Below are positions 63,628 to 64,000 of a DNA stretch of 64,000 bases, piece by piece. Both the position numbers and the translations under genes were made by a program. Within the stretch, counting starts at the first letter, position 1. Each line of letters starts with the position of its first letter. The stretch covers positions 89,898,683 through 89,962,682 of the forward strand of contig OZ020589.1 in the NCBI GenBank assembly GCA_963971535.1. The letters run 5' to 3'. The stretch comes from Notolepis coatsorum. Its lineage: Eukaryota > Chordata > Actinopteri > Aulopiformes > Paralepididae. The notes beneath the pieces are model-generated. The model saw nothing but the letters and a program-made list of their open reading frames with translations. It searched no databases and was not told the DNA's origin.

Positions 63628-64000
63628 GAGCGGTCAGGTGGCGTAGAGGAGATTGCGCTCGTCACCAATGCAAGAGGCTGCGGTCTTGACTCCCGGAGTC
63701 AGCATTGCCTCTGGCTTGGGCTGATCGCTATACTAACCCGTTTGGCTGGGTTAGGGGGAGGGAAGTCACGGGTGGGGATCTGGCGTTGTGGACAGCGACG
63801 CCTACAGGTCAGGTCTGGGCGCTTGCTCAGCGGAGGCAGGACTTGATGAAGGCAGCGTGACCTCCCACGCGTTACACTTCACCAATGAGAGTCCTCGCTG
63901 CCAGGTGAAAAAAGAGGCACTGGCTGTCGCCGTGCGTGTCGGAGGAAGTGTGCGAAGGACTTCAGGTTTCCCTTGTACCGACCAGTTGGAGAACATGCGC
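63628..64000 (+). mobile_element. tRNA-derived SINE, plus strand, runs off the window
   Basis: Starts GAGCGGTCAGGTGGCGTAGA with the family body (GACAGCGACGCCTACAGGTC, GAGAGTCCTCGCTGCCAGGT). The 3' end is outside the window. Confidence 0.85.

Overview
The window looks like one stretch of a teleost fish chromosome, almost entirely filled with transposable elements. The evidence is L1-type, CR1/L2/Rex-type and DIRS-type retroelements, BEL/Pao LTR elements, hAT, piggyBac and Harbinger-type DNA transposons, and tRNA-derived SINEs of the fish kind. The only host coding sequence I can support is one 120-bp exon on the minus strand (4257-4376). It encodes a calcium-binding EGF module that reads like fibulin-3 (EFEMP1). 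The window is therefore probably that gene plus a very large transposon-loaded intron or flank. No bacterial features, CRISPR arrays or intact host RNA genes were seen.

Left part (1-25 kb): a 5'-truncated L1 (998-2953), a piggyBac-type element, the EGF exon, SINEs, a 1-kb palindromic element inserted with a 9-bp target duplication into a Rex-like LINE (7116-8124), and a 2.1-kb hAT-type element (10524-12609) that splits the endonuclease of another LINE and itself carries smaller elements. These are followed by a second L1-like LINE (about 13.1-16.3 kb) holding a SINE, a Rex1-like LINE with an open reverse transcriptase frame (17.5-19.4 kb), and a decayed DIRS-type tyrosine-recombinase retrotransposon (about 19.6-24.15 kb) that ends in palindromic repeats.

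Right part (25-64 kb): one deep nest of insertions. A minus-strand LINE is split by a TIR element (25894-35157). That element holds a hAT element and a shortened BEL element, BEL-1, which carries the same LTR end at both of its borders. The same LINE appears to be split again by BEL-3 (35290 to beyond 64000). The BEL-3 gag is split by a full-length L1 (37034-55170). The L1 contains two piggyBac-type MITEs and a hAT fragment. The second MITE contains BEL-2 (39912-49445), and the 3' LTR of BEL-2 contains a SINE. Target-site duplications support most junctions, so the order of insertion can be read directly.

BEL-1 and BEL-2 share a gag-protease architecture and a primer-binding site matching tRNA-Tyr. 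BEL-2 encodes all pol domains but has two frameshifts and one nonsense codon. BEL-1 has lost RT, RNase H and most of integrase but keeps the sites a passenger element would need. BEL-3 belongs to a different BEL subfamily and is more decayed. All family names come from reading motifs by eye; no database search was possible.
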